Source: Candidatus Pantoea deserta (GTDB taxonomy: Bacteria > Pseudomonadota > Gammaproteobacteria > Enterobacterales > Enterobacteriaceae). From it: DNA of 64,000 bases. The translations under genes and the position numbers were made by a program. The notes below the pieces were generated by a model. The model had not been told where the DNA came from, searched no databases, and saw only the letters and a list, made by a program, of their open reading frames with translations. The stretch covers positions 1-64,000 of the forward strand of contig NZ_RMVG01000013.1 of NCBI RefSeq assembly GCF_003813865.1, written 5' to 3'. Below, one piece after another: positions 9,851-18,975 of this stretch. Every line of letters begins with the position of its first letter. The stretch's first letter is position 1.

Positions 9851-10405
9851 GTTGTCCTCTGCCGCCTCGTTCAGTTCATCCCACATCGCCTGAATAGCCT
9901 CACGGCTCAGCGCCGCCAGCGTGCGATAGAAAGCCGTGGCGGCATGCGCCTCGACTTTACCCAGAAACGCGCCGCACCAGGGGAGCAGATACTCATCGAA
10001 CAGCGCGAACTGCGCCGCGCTCTCATCCTCTGCCGACTGATCTTCCAGCCATGAGGCCGCCAGCATCAGCACGCCGAAATGGTCGGCCGGCGCGTCGCTG
10101 AGCGGCATTCCGCGTGACGACAAAAAGGCGCGCACCTCGGCTTCCGGCTTGCCCTGCGGCCACTGCGACGCATAAGGCGGCACGCGGCAGTCAGGACCCA
10201 CGAACAGCGCATTGTAGTCCGCCGCCAGCGCCTGGGGATCGCTGTTCTGTTGCAGACGCTGCAACAGTTCATCCTGCTCCAGCGGCCATTGCGCGCTGAG
10301 TTTGCCCTCACGCAGCAGCGTAAACAGCGGAACCAGCAGAGGATCCTGCGGCTGACGATTAAACAGGGAGCCGATCACGCGGCACAGGATAGAGAACTCG
10401 TTCAT
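9845..10405 (-). CDS. ycdY: TorD-family chaperone YcdY
   Basis: This all-helical 186-residue cytoplasmic protein of the TorD/DmsD chaperone family matches E. coli YcdY, which is reported to assist zinc loading of the partner phosphatase YcdX. The family core PDCRVPPYASQWPQGKPE and DHFGVLMLAASWL are visible in the middle of the protein. It is encoded 22 bp downstream of ycdX on the same strand, the E. coli arrangement, so the two are probably co-transcribed. Its stop codon lies inside the tandem repeat array, so repeat slippage could affect the 3' end of this gene. Confidence 0.92.
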   Translation of the reverse strand: MNEFSILCRVIGSLFNRQPQDPLLVPLFTLLREGKLSAQWPLEQDELLQRLQQNSDPQALAADYNALFVGPDCRVPPYASQWPQGKPEAEVRAFLSSRGMPLSDAPADHFGVLMLAASWLEDQSAEDESAAQFALFDEYLLPWCGAFLGKVEAHAATAFYRTLAALSREAIQAMWDELNEAAEDNG

Positions 10406-10427
10406 GCACTATTCCAGAGGCAAAGGG

Positions 10428-11165
10428 TTAAAAGTCCGCCAGTTCGGCAATCTGCTTGCCGGTGCGCTGCTCCAGAAAATCAAGCAGGCGGCGCGGCGTG
10501 ACATTTAACACGCGATCTTCCGGAAAATCCACTTCGCGCGTAATACGCAGGCAGTGCGCGAAGTCTCCCAGCGTAAAAGCGGTATGGGAATCAGAGCCAA
10601 ACGCCAGCCTGCCGCCCGCGTCGCGTACGGCTTCGGCAATGGCGCGGCAGTTGGGTTCGCTGCCGGGACGGGAGGTGGTAAAGGAGGAGTTGTTGATTTC
10701 CAGCGCGACGTTATAGTGCGCTGCCGCCTCGGCAATGGCGCGGATGTCTACCGGGAACTTCGGGTTGCCCGGATGGCTAATAATATGCGCGACGCCGTTG
10801 GCCATAGTGGCGATCATGGCGTCGGTGTGATGGGTCTTATCCCGCGGCGCGTAAACCGGCTCGTGGAAACCGGCGATGATCAGATCCAGCGAGGGGAGCA
10901 TGGGACCGGAACAGTCGATCTCCCCCTGCTGATTTTTGATATTGGCTTCAATGCCGCGCAGAATGCCGACGCCGTCGATCACGCGCGGCCAGATTTTCAT
11001 ATTAACGAAATGCCAGTAGTGCGGCGCGTCGGCCATATCAGGGCCATGATCGGTGATGGCAAATAGCTTAATGCCGTTTTTTTTCGCCTGGGCTACATAG
11101 TCATGCAGCGTGCTGTAGGCGTGCGTACTGGCGACGGTGTGCATATGTAAATCAACCGGATACAT
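10428..11165 (-). CDS. ycdX: PHP-domain phosphatase YcdX
   Basis: This is a trinuclear-zinc phosphatase of the polymerase-and-histidinol-phosphatase family, 245 residues as in E. coli. All nine metal ligands expected for YcdX are in place: H7, H9, H15, H40, E73, H101, H131, D192 and H194. The start is the second of two adjacent ATGs, six bases after AAGGAG, giving the family N-terminus [10 protein letters not shown]. It precedes its chaperone gene ycdY and follows ghrA at 54 bp, so a ghrA-ycdX-ycdY operon is likely. In E. coli the protein is linked to swarming; the physiological substrate is not known. Confidence 0.95.
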   Translation of the reverse strand: MYPVDLHMHTVASTHAYSTLHDYVAQAKKNGIKLFAITDHGPDMADAPHYWHFVNMKIWPRVIDGVGILRGIEANIKNQQGEIDCSGPMLPSLDLIIAGFHEPVYAPRDKTHHTDAMIATMANGVAHIISHPGNPKFPVDIRAIAEAAAHYNVALEINNSSFTTSRPGSEPNCRAIAEAVRDAGGRLAFGSDSHTAFTLGDFAHCLRITREVDFPEDRVLNVTPRRLLDFLEQRTGKQIAELADF

Positions 11166-11219
11166 CATTTTCTCCTTAGCGCCGCCCGCACCGGGCGGAA
11201 AATACATGGGCTGTGACTA

Positions 11220-12161
11220 TCAGTAACCACGCTGTCGGTCAACGCAGCCCGCTGGCTGCCTGCCCGCTTCCAGATCCTGAATTCCCTGGGCAATCGCGTC
11301 CATCGCGTTATCCACCAGCGTTAATGCGGCAATATGCGGCGTTACGGTGACGCGCGGATGACGCCACAGCGGATTGTCCTGCGGCAGCGGCTCCTGCTGG
11401 AAGACATCCAGCGCCGCCGCGCGCAGCTGGCCGCTATTCAGCGCCGCCAGCAAATCGGCCTCGACGACCTGCGCGCCGCGCGCCATATTGAGAAAGCAGG
11501 CGCCCTGCGGCAGCTGGCTCAGGGTCCGGGCATCAAACAGGTTTGTGGTTTGCGGCGTCGTCGGCAGCAGATTAATTACCACCTGCGTGCCGCGCAAAAA
11601 ATCATCCAGCGCTTCAGGCCCGGCAAAACAGGCCACATCCGCAATCTGCTTTGGCGAACGGCTCCAGACGCGCAGCGGAAACTGCCAGGGCTTCAGCGCC
11701 TCCACCACGCTCAGCCCCAGCACGCCGGCCCCCATGACGCCCACGCTGAACGCTTCGCGCGCGACCGGCTGAAGCGGCTGCCACTGCGCCTGCTGCTGCT
11801 GTTGCCGGTAGTCGTCAAAGCGACGATACCAGCCGAGCACGCAGCAGACCGCATACTCCTGCATCTGCTGCGCCATGCCGTTGTCTTCGAGACGGATCAG
11901 CGGCACCGACGGTGCCAGCATCTCCGGATAGCGCGCCAGCTGGGCGAGAATATCGTCCACGCCCGCGCCCATGGCAAAGACCCCGCGCAGAGTGGGACGA
12001 TTTATCAGCATGTCGCGCGGCGGCTGACGCACAATCGCGTAGTCGGCAGGCGCGTCGTCGCCCGGCTGCCAGCGGCGCACGCGCGCCTGGGGAAAGCGGC
12101 GCTGCATGCCTTCCAGCCAGATGCTGCCGTCCTGCGACGGGTGATACCAGATAATATCCAT
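11220..12161 (-). CDS. ghrA: Glyoxylate/hydroxypyruvate reductase A
   Basis: This cytoplasmic NADPH-dependent 2-hydroxyacid dehydrogenase reduces glyoxylate to glycolate and hydroxypyruvate to glycerate. At 313 residues it is one longer than E. coli GhrA and begins with the same MDIIWYHP-type start. The Rossmann glycine motif GVMGAGVLG lies near 145. The catalytic arginine falls in MARGAQVVE and the catalytic histidine in TPHIAALT near the C-terminus. The ending VDRQRGY matches the family VDRARGY. It is the first gene of the ghrA-ycdX-ycdY unit. The start is chosen by homology, with AGGGAA upstream. Confidence 0.94.
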   Translation of the reverse strand: MDIIWYHPSQDGSIWLEGMQRRFPQARVRRWQPGDDAPADYAIVRQPPRDMLINRPTLRGVFAMGAGVDDILAQLARYPEMLAPSVPLIRLEDNGMAQQMQEYAVCCVLGWYRRFDDYRQQQQQAQWQPLQPVAREAFSVGVMGAGVLGLSVVEALKPWQFPLRVWSRSPKQIADVACFAGPEALDDFLRGTQVVINLLPTTPQTTNLFDARTLSQLPQGACFLNMARGAQVVEADLLAALNSGQLRAAALDVFQQEPLPQDNPLWRHPRVTVTPHIAALTLVDNAMDAIAQGIQDLEAGRQPAGCVDRQRGY

Positions 12162-12362
12162 GTCGTGTTCCCTTTTTTTGCCCCCAGCCTCCGGTAAAAG
12201 CAGCCTGAGGGCAAGGAAAATCCCCTTACTGTCGTCATGCTCAGCACCACTCTGCTTCACATTTCCGCTGCGTCGTCGCGCCATGCTGCCAGATTAGGAC
12301 TAAAGTTGTTCGAGTGGTCAATGCGTTACGCGCGGCCGCCTTTCGGACAAGGAGAAAAACCG

Positions 12363-14048
12363 ATGAAGAAAACTGTCGTTACCGCGCCTGTCGGGCGTCA
12401 GGGAGTCGCGCCAGTGGTGCTGACTCTGCTGCTGAGTTTACCTGCCCTGGCGGCGCATGCGGATGATAATACCCGTATGCTCAGCAACCAGCCGCAGCCG
12501 CCGGATGTGCGCCTCGGACCGCTATTTAACGCGGTGCAGCAGGCAAAATTTTATCCCGACCAGAAGACCTTCGCCGACGCCGTGCCTAAATACGATCCGG
12601 CGTCCATTCTGGCGGACTGGCAGATGCAGAAAAACCAGCGAAACTTCGACCTGAAGCGTTTCGTCGCCAGCAATTTCACCCTGCCGGCGGCCGGGGAAAA
12701 ATATGTGCCGCCCGCCGGTCAGAGCCTGCGCGCGCATATTGACGGCCTGTGGCCGGTGCTGACGCGCACGGCCAACAGCGCCGGACGCTATGATTCGCTG
12801 CTGCCGCTGCCGAAACCCTATGTGGTGCCCGGCGGCCGTTTCCGCGAGGTCTACTACTGGGACAGCTATTTCACCATGCTCGGTCTGGCCGAGAGCGGCC
12901 ACTGGGATCGCGTGCAGGATATGGTGGATAACTTTGCCTGGGAGCTGGATACCTACGGCCATATTCCCAACGGCAACCGCAGCTACTATCTCAGCCGCTC
13001 CCAGCCGCCGTTCTTTAGCCTGATGGTCGATCTGCTGGCTACGCATCAGGGCGACGCCGCCTATACCAGGTACCTGCCTCAGCTGCAAAAAGAGTATGAC
13101 TACTGGATGGCGGACAGCGACACGGTCCCTGCTGGCCAGGCGACAAAGCGCGTGATCAAGCTGGCGGACGGCACCCTGCTCAACCGCTACTGGGACGCGC
13201 GCGACGTGCCGCGCACCGAATCCTGGATGGATGATGTCAATACGGCGAAGAAAGCGCCGCAGCGTGATAAAAACGAGCTGTACCGCGAACTGCGCGCCGG
13301 TGCGGCCTCTGGCTGGGATTTCAGTTCACGCTGGTTCAGCGACGCGCACAATCTGGCGTCGATTCGCACCACCCAGCTGGCCCCGGTCGATCTCAACAGC
13401 CTGCTGTTCCATCTGGAGCAGACGCTCGCCAACGCGTACCGCCTCGACAAACAGCAGGATAAGGCGAAGCAGTTCGCCGACCTGGCGGAGAAGCGTCAGG
13501 CCGCAGTCAATCGCTATCTGTGGGATGAGAAACAGGGCTGGTACGCCGACTACGACATCAAAACGCATCAGGCCAGTCCGCATCTGACGGCGGCGGCGCT
13601 GTTCCCGCTCTATATGCAGCTCGCCAGCGACAAACAGGCCGATCGCACCGCGGCCGCAGTGGAAAAGCAGCTGCTAAAAGCCGGCGGCCTGCTGACCACC
13701 ACGGTGAACAACGGTCAGCAGTGGGACGCGCCTAACGGCTGGGCGCCGCTACAGTGGGTGGCGGTAGAAGGCCTGGATCGCTACAACAAGCCTCAGCTGG
13801 CGCAGCAGGTTGGCCTGCGTTTCCTGCAAAACGTGCAGACCACCTATGATAAAGAGCACAAGCTGGTAGAGAAGTATGTGGTCGACGGGCCGAATCTCGG
13901 CGGCGGCGGCGGTGGCGAATACCCGCTTCAGGACGGCTTCGGCTGGACCAACGGCGTAACACTGATGCTGCTCGATAAGTACTGCCCGAAAGATAAAACC
14001 TGTAACAGCGTGCAGGATATTCCTCAGGCTACAGCAGCCGCTAAATAA
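12363..14048 (+). CDS. treA: Periplasmic trehalase TreA
   Basis: This GH37 inverting glycosidase splits trehalose into two glucose molecules in the periplasm. It has 561 residues with an N-terminal Sec signal peptide (basic start, hydrophobic run to about residue 30, cleavage after AHA). Both trehalase signatures are present: [15 protein letters not shown] from residue 156 and [10 protein letters not shown] from residue 453. A glycine run near 520, GGGGGGEYP, is the family loop with one or two extra glycines. The start is the ATG eight bases after AAGGAG. It allows growth on trehalose at high osmolarity and complements the cytoplasmic synthesis genes at 41-47.6 kb. Its terminator follows directly. 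Confidence 0.95.
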   Translation: MKKTVVTAPVGRQGVAPVVLTLLLSLPALAAHADDNTRMLSNQPQPPDVRLGPLFNAVQQAKFYPDQKTFADAVPKYDPASILADWQMQKNQRNFDLKRFVASNFTLPAAGEKYVPPAGQSLRAHIDGLWPVLTRTANSAGRYDSLLPLPKPYVVPGGRFREVYYWDSYFTMLGLAESGHWDRVQDMVDNFAWELDTYGHIPNGNRSYYLSRSQPPFFSLMVDLLATHQGDAAYTRYLPQLQKEYDYWMADSDTVPAGQATKRVIKLADGTLLNRYWDARDVPRTESWMDDVNTAKKAPQRDKNELYRELRAGAASGWDFSSRWFSDAHNLASIRTTQLAPVDLNSLLFHLEQTLANAYRLDKQQDKAKQFADLAEKRQAAVNRYLWDEKQGWYADYDIKTHQASPHLTAAALFPLYMQLASDKQADRTAAAVEKQLLKAGGLLTTTVNNGQQWDAPNGWAPLQWVAVEGLDRYNKPQLAQQVGLRFLQNVQTTYDKEHKLVEKYVVDGPNLGGGGGGEYPLQDGFGWTNGVTLMLLDKYCPKDKTCNSVQDIPQATAAAK

Positions 14049-14062
14049 CGCTTTACCTCAAC

Positions 14063-14088
14063 GGGGCGGCGCGCGTCGCCCTTTTTTA
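14063..14088 (+). terminator. Intrinsic terminator after treA
   Basis: A GGGCG/CGCCC stem with a GC-rich loop is followed by TTTTTT, 15 bp after the treA stop. Confidence 0.8.
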
Positions 14089-14135
14089 TCTCTTTTTAAC
14101 CTCCTGCCCTCTAACAAACCTTGAAACACTTTTCA

Positions 14136-14170
14136 CATATTGATAATAATTCTCACTCTGATAGTGAGAA
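14136..14170. promoter_or_regulatory. Fur box with overlapping 8-bp palindrome
   Basis: CATATTGATAATAATTCTC at 14136-14154 matches 15 of 19 positions of the Fur consensus. It overlaps a perfect inverted repeat, TTCTCACT-CTGAT-AGTGAGAA at 14150-14170. The pair sits 50-85 bp before the siderophore receptor. Iron repression by Fur is well supported by sequence and gene type. The second palindrome may be part of an extended Fur site or an operator for another regulator. Confidence 0.78.
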
Positions 14171-14221
14171 CCTTTATCATACTCGTGCCGCCAGCAAGGG
14201 CGCACTGAACAAGGACAGGAT

Positions 14222-16324
14222 ATGACATTGCCGTTTACCCCTCATCGCTGCGCGCTGCTGTGCGCGCTGGCGATCGCTCAGCCCGCTGCCAGCCTGGCGG
14301 CCGAGACGCTGGTGGTCACCGCCGCGCCGCAGGAAGATGCTGAAAGCCCCACGCAGGGCTATGTGGCGACCACCAGCGCGGGCGCCACCAAAAGCGACCG
14401 TCCGCTGGTCACCACCCCGCAGTCGGTCTCAGTGATTACCCGCCAGCAGATGGATGATCAGGGGGCTATCGATCTCAATCAGGTGCTGAACTATACGCCT
14501 GGCGTTTTCACCAACTTCGGCGGCGCGGCGACGCGTTACGACACCGTGTCGCTGCGTGGCTTCCACGGCGGCGATGTGGATAACACCTTTCTCGACGGCC
14601 TGCGCCTGATGAGCGACGGCGGCAGCTACAACATTTTACAGGTCGATCCCTGGTTTCTGGAGCGCGTTGACGTGATCAAAGGTCCCTCTTCCGCCCTCTA
14701 TGGCCAGACGGTGCCGGGCGGACTGGTGAACCAGACCACGCGTCGCCCGCAGTTTAGCGAGGCGGGACACTTCCGGCTGTCGGCGGGCAATCACGCCACC
14801 AGCGGCGCAGCCTTCGACTATACCAACGCGATTAACACCGAGTGGGCGTTTCGCCTGACCGGCATGACGCGCAACAGCGACACGCAGTACGACCATACGC
14901 GCGAAGAGAAGTATGCCCTGATGCCGCAGCTGATGTGGCAGCCGAGCGAAGATACCCAGCTGCTGCTGCGCGCCTATCTGCAAAAAGATCCGTCGGGCGG
15001 CTATCACGGCTCGGTGCCGGGTGACGGCGCGCTCTACGCCCATAATGGCGCAAAGCTCAGTACCGGCTTTTACGACGGCGATCCGTCGCTGGATCAGTTT
15101 AAGCGCCGCGAACAAATCTACAGCTATGATTTTCGCCACCGTTTCAATGACGTCTGGTCTTTTGCCTCAACCGGCAGCTATAGCCATTCCACTACCGATC
15201 TCGATCAGGTCTATCAGATCGGCTGGCAGGCCGCCGACAGTGCTGTGCTGAACCGCTACTACTCTGGCGAACGCTCTTCTCTTTCGGCCTGGGCGACGGA
15301 TAACCGCATCACGGCGGAGTTTGCCACCGGTGAGCTGGAACACCGGCTGTCGCTGGGCGCGGAGTATCACCGCTATAAAAACGCGTTAACCGACGCGGGC
15401 GGCGAGGCCAGCGCGCTCAACGCCGCGACGGGCGAAGCGCTCGGCCCAATGCCGGACTATAGCTGGACGCAGGAGACGCGCCGCTACTATCAGACCGGCG
15501 TCTATGTGCAGGATGAGATGGTGTGGGATCGCTGGCATCTGGATCTCTCTGGCCGTTACGATCGCATTGTCGCCGACAACAGCGGCACGGCGCGCCGTCA
15601 GGATGACCACGTCAGCGGGCGCGCGGCGCTGCTCTACGCCTTCGATAACGGCGTTTCGCCCTATGTGAGCTATAGCCAGGCCATTACCCCTACCGCGCTT
15701 ACTGGCGCAGACGGTAATCTGCTTCAGCCAACCACCGCAGAGCAGTATGAGACGGGCATCAAATATCAGCCGGTCGGCACGCGCGATCTCTATACCCTGG
15801 CGCTTTACGATCTGACGCAGAAGAATGTCGCCACGCGCAATATTATTGACGCGACCTATTCGCCTACGGGCAAAGTGCATTCACAGGGGATTGAGCTGGA
15901 GGCGCGTAACCAGCTGACACCAAGACTGAGCACGGTGGCGGGCTATACCCTCAACCATCTGCGCTATAAGGAGACAGTCGACGGCAACGACGGACATACG
16001 CCTTACGTCACGCCCAACAGTTTCGCTTCACTGTGGGGACACTATCAGTTTGATGGCGGCATCAGCGCTGGCGCAGGCGTACGCTATATCGGCAAACAGT
16101 GGGCGGATAATGAAAACACGCGCCGCGTACCCTCGGTGACGCTGTTCGACGCCTCGGTGCGCGCCGATCTGGGCGTCTGGCAACCCAGTCTGCGCGGCGC
16201 ATGGCTTCAGGTCAGCGCCAATAACCTGACCGACCGTCACTATGTCGCGGCCTGCTATGGCACCGGATATTGTTACTGGGGGGCGGAACGCTCATTGCTG
16301 GTAACGGCGGGCTATGATTTTTAA
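14222..16324 (+). CDS. TonB-dependent siderophore receptor (FhuA/FoxA family)
   Basis: This is an outer-membrane gated barrel of 700 residues. A signal peptide ends near residue 28 (SLAA-ET), followed at once by the TonB box ETLVVTA. The plug domain covers about residues 55-165 (VTTPQSVSVITRQQM, RGFHGGDVDN, VIKGPSSALYG) and the 22-strand barrel follows, ending in aromatic YDF as required for assembly. A C-terminal cysteine pair in YVAACYGTGYCYWG is typical of the ferrichrome/ferrioxamine receptors. A hydroxamate siderophore is therefore the most likely ligand; this is inference. No siderophore synthesis or ABC import genes are adjacent. It sits between treA and ymgE, which are close neighbours in E. 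coli, so it is an insertion relative to that order. Confidence 0.9.
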   Translation: MTLPFTPHRCALLCALAIAQPAASLAAETLVVTAAPQEDAESPTQGYVATTSAGATKSDRPLVTTPQSVSVITRQQMDDQGAIDLNQVLNYTPGVFTNFGGAATRYDTVSLRGFHGGDVDNTFLDGLRLMSDGGSYNILQVDPWFLERVDVIKGPSSALYGQTVPGGLVNQTTRRPQFSEAGHFRLSAGNHATSGAAFDYTNAINTEWAFRLTGMTRNSDTQYDHTREEKYALMPQLMWQPSEDTQLLLRAYLQKDPSGGYHGSVPGDGALYAHNGAKLSTGFYDGDPSLDQFKRREQIYSYDFRHRFNDVWSFASTGSYSHSTTDLDQVYQIGWQAADSAVLNRYYSGERSSLSAWATDNRITAEFATGELEHRLSLGAEYHRYKNALTDAGGEASALNAATGEALGPMPDYSWTQETRRYYQTGVYVQDEMVWDRWHLDLSGRYDRIVADNSGTARRQDDHVSGRAALLYAFDNGVSPYVSYSQAITPTALTGADGNLLQPTTAEQYETGIKYQPVGTRDLYTLALYDLTQKNVATRNIIDATYSPTGKVHSQGIELEARNQLTPRLSTVAGYTLNHLRYKETVDGNDGHTPYVTPNSFASLWGHYQFDGGISAGAGVRYIGKQWADNENTRRVPSVTLFDASVRADLGVWQPSLRGAWLQVSANNLTDRHYVAACYGTGYCYWGAERSLLVTAGYDF

Positions 16325-16337
16325 GCTATAACGTAAA

Positions 16338-16360
16338 ACGGGACGACAGTGTCGTCCCGT
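16338..16360. terminator. Bidirectional terminator hairpin
   Basis: ACGGGACGAC and GTCGTCCCGT form a perfect 10-bp stem with a 3-nt loop between convergent genes. On the minus strand it is followed by TTTT, so it serves ymgE best; on the plus strand the T-tract is poor. Confidence 0.8.
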
Positions 16361-16382
16361 TGAGGTTCTTGCGCTGAGTGTA

Positions 16383-16631
16383 TCAGCTACGCACTTTGCG
16401 GTAGATAAACAGCACGACAATAGCGCCAATAACTGCGACGACAAAGCTGCCGAAGTTGAAGCCGTCTACCCGACCAAAGCCAAACAGCGTACTGATCCAG
16501 CCGCCGACCACCGCACCTACGATACCCAGAATGACGGTTACGATAAAACCGCCGCCATCCCGACCCGGCATGATCCATTTAGCGAGAATACCGGCGATTA
16601 AACCAAAGATGATCCATGAGAGAATGCCCAT
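16383..16631 (-). CDS. ymgE: GlsB/YeaQ/YmgE-family stress membrane protein
   Basis: This is an 82-residue inner-membrane protein with three hydrophobic segments and glycine-zipper spacing (GLIAGILAKWIMPG, ILGIVGAVVGGW), ending in a short basic tail. It belongs to the transglycosylase-associated family that includes YmgE. The ATG at 16631 follows GGAG by six bases, so the in-frame TTG one codon upstream is not needed. It lies beside ycgR and near treA, as in E. coli, which supports the ymgE name. Its role in general stress is known only from expression of relatives. Confidence 0.9.
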   Translation of the reverse strand: MGILSWIIFGLIAGILAKWIMPGRDGGGFIVTVILGIVGAVVGGWISTLFGFGRVDGFNFGSFVVAVIGAIVVLFIYRKVRS

Positions 16632-16839
16632 CAACTACTCCTTCCTTTTGCGTTTAGGTTGTGACCGCCTGATTAATCAGGAGAATTACAGGAATAAGTA
16701 TAGACAGGAAATTTTACAATGGTGGTTAAACGAGGACAAAAATTGGCGTTAAGGCGTAAAGCTTCCACGTAAACCGCCGATAACGGTGAGAGAATAAAGG
16801 ATCGACGAACAGCAAATTTGCCCTTTTTGGAGCCAGGAA

Positions 16840-17574
16840 GTGAAAGAAGCCGACAACGAACAGTATCTCAAACGCGGCACGCTGGCCGTATTAGGCGTGA
16901 TGAAGGATCTGCTGCGTTATCAGACGCCCCTGATGGTGTCGTTTTCGCGCGGCCAGTTTATCAGCCGCCTGCTGGACGCCGATGAAGCGCGTATTGTTTT
17001 CGATCTCGGCAGCAACAACCTCGACAACGACGCTATTCTCTCCTGCGATGATGCCAGCATCTCTGCGGAAACCCATGGCGCTAAGGTTGAATTCAGTCTC
17101 GACGCGCTGGAGAGAACCACCTTCGACGGCCTGCCGGCCTTTAGCGCGCCGCTGCCCGCCCTGCTGTGGCAAATTCAGCGCCGCGAATTTTTCCGCATCT
17201 GTGCGCCGCTGGAGCCGACCTTTTACTGTCACAGCGAATGGCCCAACGGCAAGAAAGTGCGTTTTCGCCTTCAGGATCTGTCACTGGGCGGCGTCGGCGT
17301 GCTGGTGGACGAGCCGCTGCCTGAGGGACTGAACAGCGGCGATAAATTTGAAAAACTGCGCGTCGAGCTGGGCGAGTATGGCCAGTTTGAGGTCAGCGGG
17401 CAGCTGTTGCATATCGGCGAACGCAGCGTGATCAGCAGCAAAAACGAAACGCGCGTGACGCCGCGTCTCAGCTTCCGCTTTACCCGGATGCAGCCGGTGC
17501 AGGAGCGCCAGCTTCAGCAGGTCATTTTCGCGCTTGAGCGTCTGGCGCGCGATAAAGCCAGTCGTTTTCAGTAA
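16840..17574 (+). CDS. ycgR: Cyclic-di-GMP flagellar brake protein YcgR
   Basis: YcgR binds cyclic-di-GMP and slows the flagellar motor. It has 244 residues, the same as E. coli, with an N-terminal PilZN domain (about 1-110) and a C-terminal PilZ domain. The ligand motifs are intact: RRxxxR at 114-119 (QRREFFR) and D-x-S-x-x-G at 146-151 (DLSLGG). The start is GTG, with GGAGCCAGGAA just upstream. No flagellar genes lie in this window, as is usual for ycgR. An MscS-type channel gene follows at 95 bp on the same strand and could share a transcript. Confidence 0.93.
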   Translation: MKEADNEQYLKRGTLAVLGVMKDLLRYQTPLMVSFSRGQFISRLLDADEARIVFDLGSNNLDNDAILSCDDASISAETHGAKVEFSLDALERTTFDGLPAFSAPLPALLWQIQRREFFRICAPLEPTFYCHSEWPNGKKVRFRLQDLSLGGVGVLVDEPLPEGLNSGDKFEKLRVELGEYGQFEVSGQLLHIGERSVISSKNETRVTPRLSFRFTRMQPVQERQLQQVIFALERLARDKASRFQ

Positions 17575-17669
17575 CTCTTCAGTGATATGCGCGGCCTTCT
17601 CGCGCATCCAGGCTATGCTTCTCCTTGCTCTCTTTTTTAAACCGGCTCCCAGCAAGGAGAATCTCCCCA

Positions 17670-18794
17670 ATGGAAAACTGGCTTTCGTCTGGCTATTTTC
17701 AACGTCTTTTTCTTCATGAAACCTTCTGGATCAATAGCGCTATCGTGATAGCAGGCACGCTGGCGATCTACTGGCTGCTGCGCAGCGCCATCCGTTTTAT
17801 CTCCAGCCGCATCGCGCGCTACAGCGAACAGCGGCACGTGCGCTTTACCGCCATCCTGGTGGAAATACTGCGCAGCACCAGCCAGCTGCTGCTGCTGATT
17901 TTTTCGCTGCTGCTCGCCCTGCGCTTTGTCGATGTTCCCGCCAGCTGGCGCGCCTTTATTTCCCACGGCTGGTTCCTGGCGCTGGCGGTGCAGCTGGCGA
18001 TGTGGATTGACTGCGGCATCCGGCTCTGGCTGCATAGTCTGCTGCGCGATCCGCTGCACGTTCGCAATCCCGTCACCACCGTGATCCTCGGCATTCTGCT
18101 GCGCGTGGTGGTGTGGGTCATGATGCTGCTCGCCATCCTGTCGAACATGGGCATCAACATTACCGCGCTGGTCGCCAGTCTCGGCGTGGGCGGTATCGCC
18201 ATTGCTCTGGCGATTCAGACGGTGCTGAGCGACGTCTTCGCCTCGCTGGCCATTGGCTTTGATAAGCCTTTCGAGCACGGCGATTTTATCGTGTTTGGCG
18301 ATATTGCCGGCTCTATCGAGCATATTGGTCTGAAAACCACGCGCCTGCGCAGTCTGAGCGGCGAGCAGATTGTCTGTTCGAATACCATTCTGCTACAGCA
18401 GACCATCCATAACTACAAGCGCATGCAGCAGCGCCGCATCGTGTTTCGTTTTGGTCTGAGCTACGGCACGCCTTCTGCCCAGGTGCGCGAAGTGAGCCAG
18501 CAGGTAAAAACCATTATCGAAGGCATTGAGATGACCCGCTTCGACCGCGCGCATTTCTTCGCTTTTGAAGACTCAAAGCTGACCTTTGAGGTAGTCTATT
18601 TCGTCCTCGACGCCGACTACAACAAATATATGGATATTCAGCAGGAGATTAACCTGCAGCTGATGGCGGCGCTGGAGCAGCGCGATATTCGTTTCGCCTT
18701 CCCGATTCGTCAGGTGGAGTTTAGCGGCGGCCGGATTCCGCCAGTAGAGATGCTGCGAGCGGAGAACGATGAAGAAGAGGCGCGCCGCGCCTAG
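17670..18794 (+). CDS. MscS-family mechanosensitive channel
   Basis: This 374-residue inner-membrane protein has about four N-terminal helices, then the MscS core. The pore helix is glycine/alanine rich (SLGVGGIAIALAIQTVLSD near 180-198) and the cytoplasmic beta domain follows (GFDKPFEHGDFIVFGDIAGSIE). It resembles medium-size homologues such as YbdG or YbiO more than the three-helix MscS itself. These channels release solutes on hypo-osmotic shock. The start is the ATG ten bases after AAGGAG. The C-terminus is acidic, then RRA. It marks the left edge of the accessory segment between ycgR and emtA. Confidence 0.88.
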   Translation: MENWLSSGYFQRLFLHETFWINSAIVIAGTLAIYWLLRSAIRFISSRIARYSEQRHVRFTAILVEILRSTSQLLLLIFSLLLALRFVDVPASWRAFISHGWFLALAVQLAMWIDCGIRLWLHSLLRDPLHVRNPVTTVILGILLRVVVWVMMLLAILSNMGINITALVASLGVGGIAIALAIQTVLSDVFASLAIGFDKPFEHGDFIVFGDIAGSIEHIGLKTTRLRSLSGEQIVCSNTILLQQTIHNYKRMQQRRIVFRFGLSYGTPSAQVREVSQQVKTIIEGIEMTRFDRAHFFAFEDSKLTFEVVYFVLDADYNKYMDIQQEINLQLMAALEQRDIRFAFPIRQVEFSGGRIPPVEMLRAENDEEEARRA

Positions 18795-18975
18795 TCTGGC
18801 AGGCTGCGGCGCGTTGCGTTTCGCGCGGGGTCAGGGACGTTTCGCCTGATGGCAAAGAGAGCATGCGGACTCCCTGTGCCTTGTCGCGGGCCGTCTCTGG
18901 CTGGCGACGCTTTGCCGTGCGGGCGCCTGGGCTTTTACGACGCTTTGTTCTGCTGATGTCTTATCGCGCCAGCAT

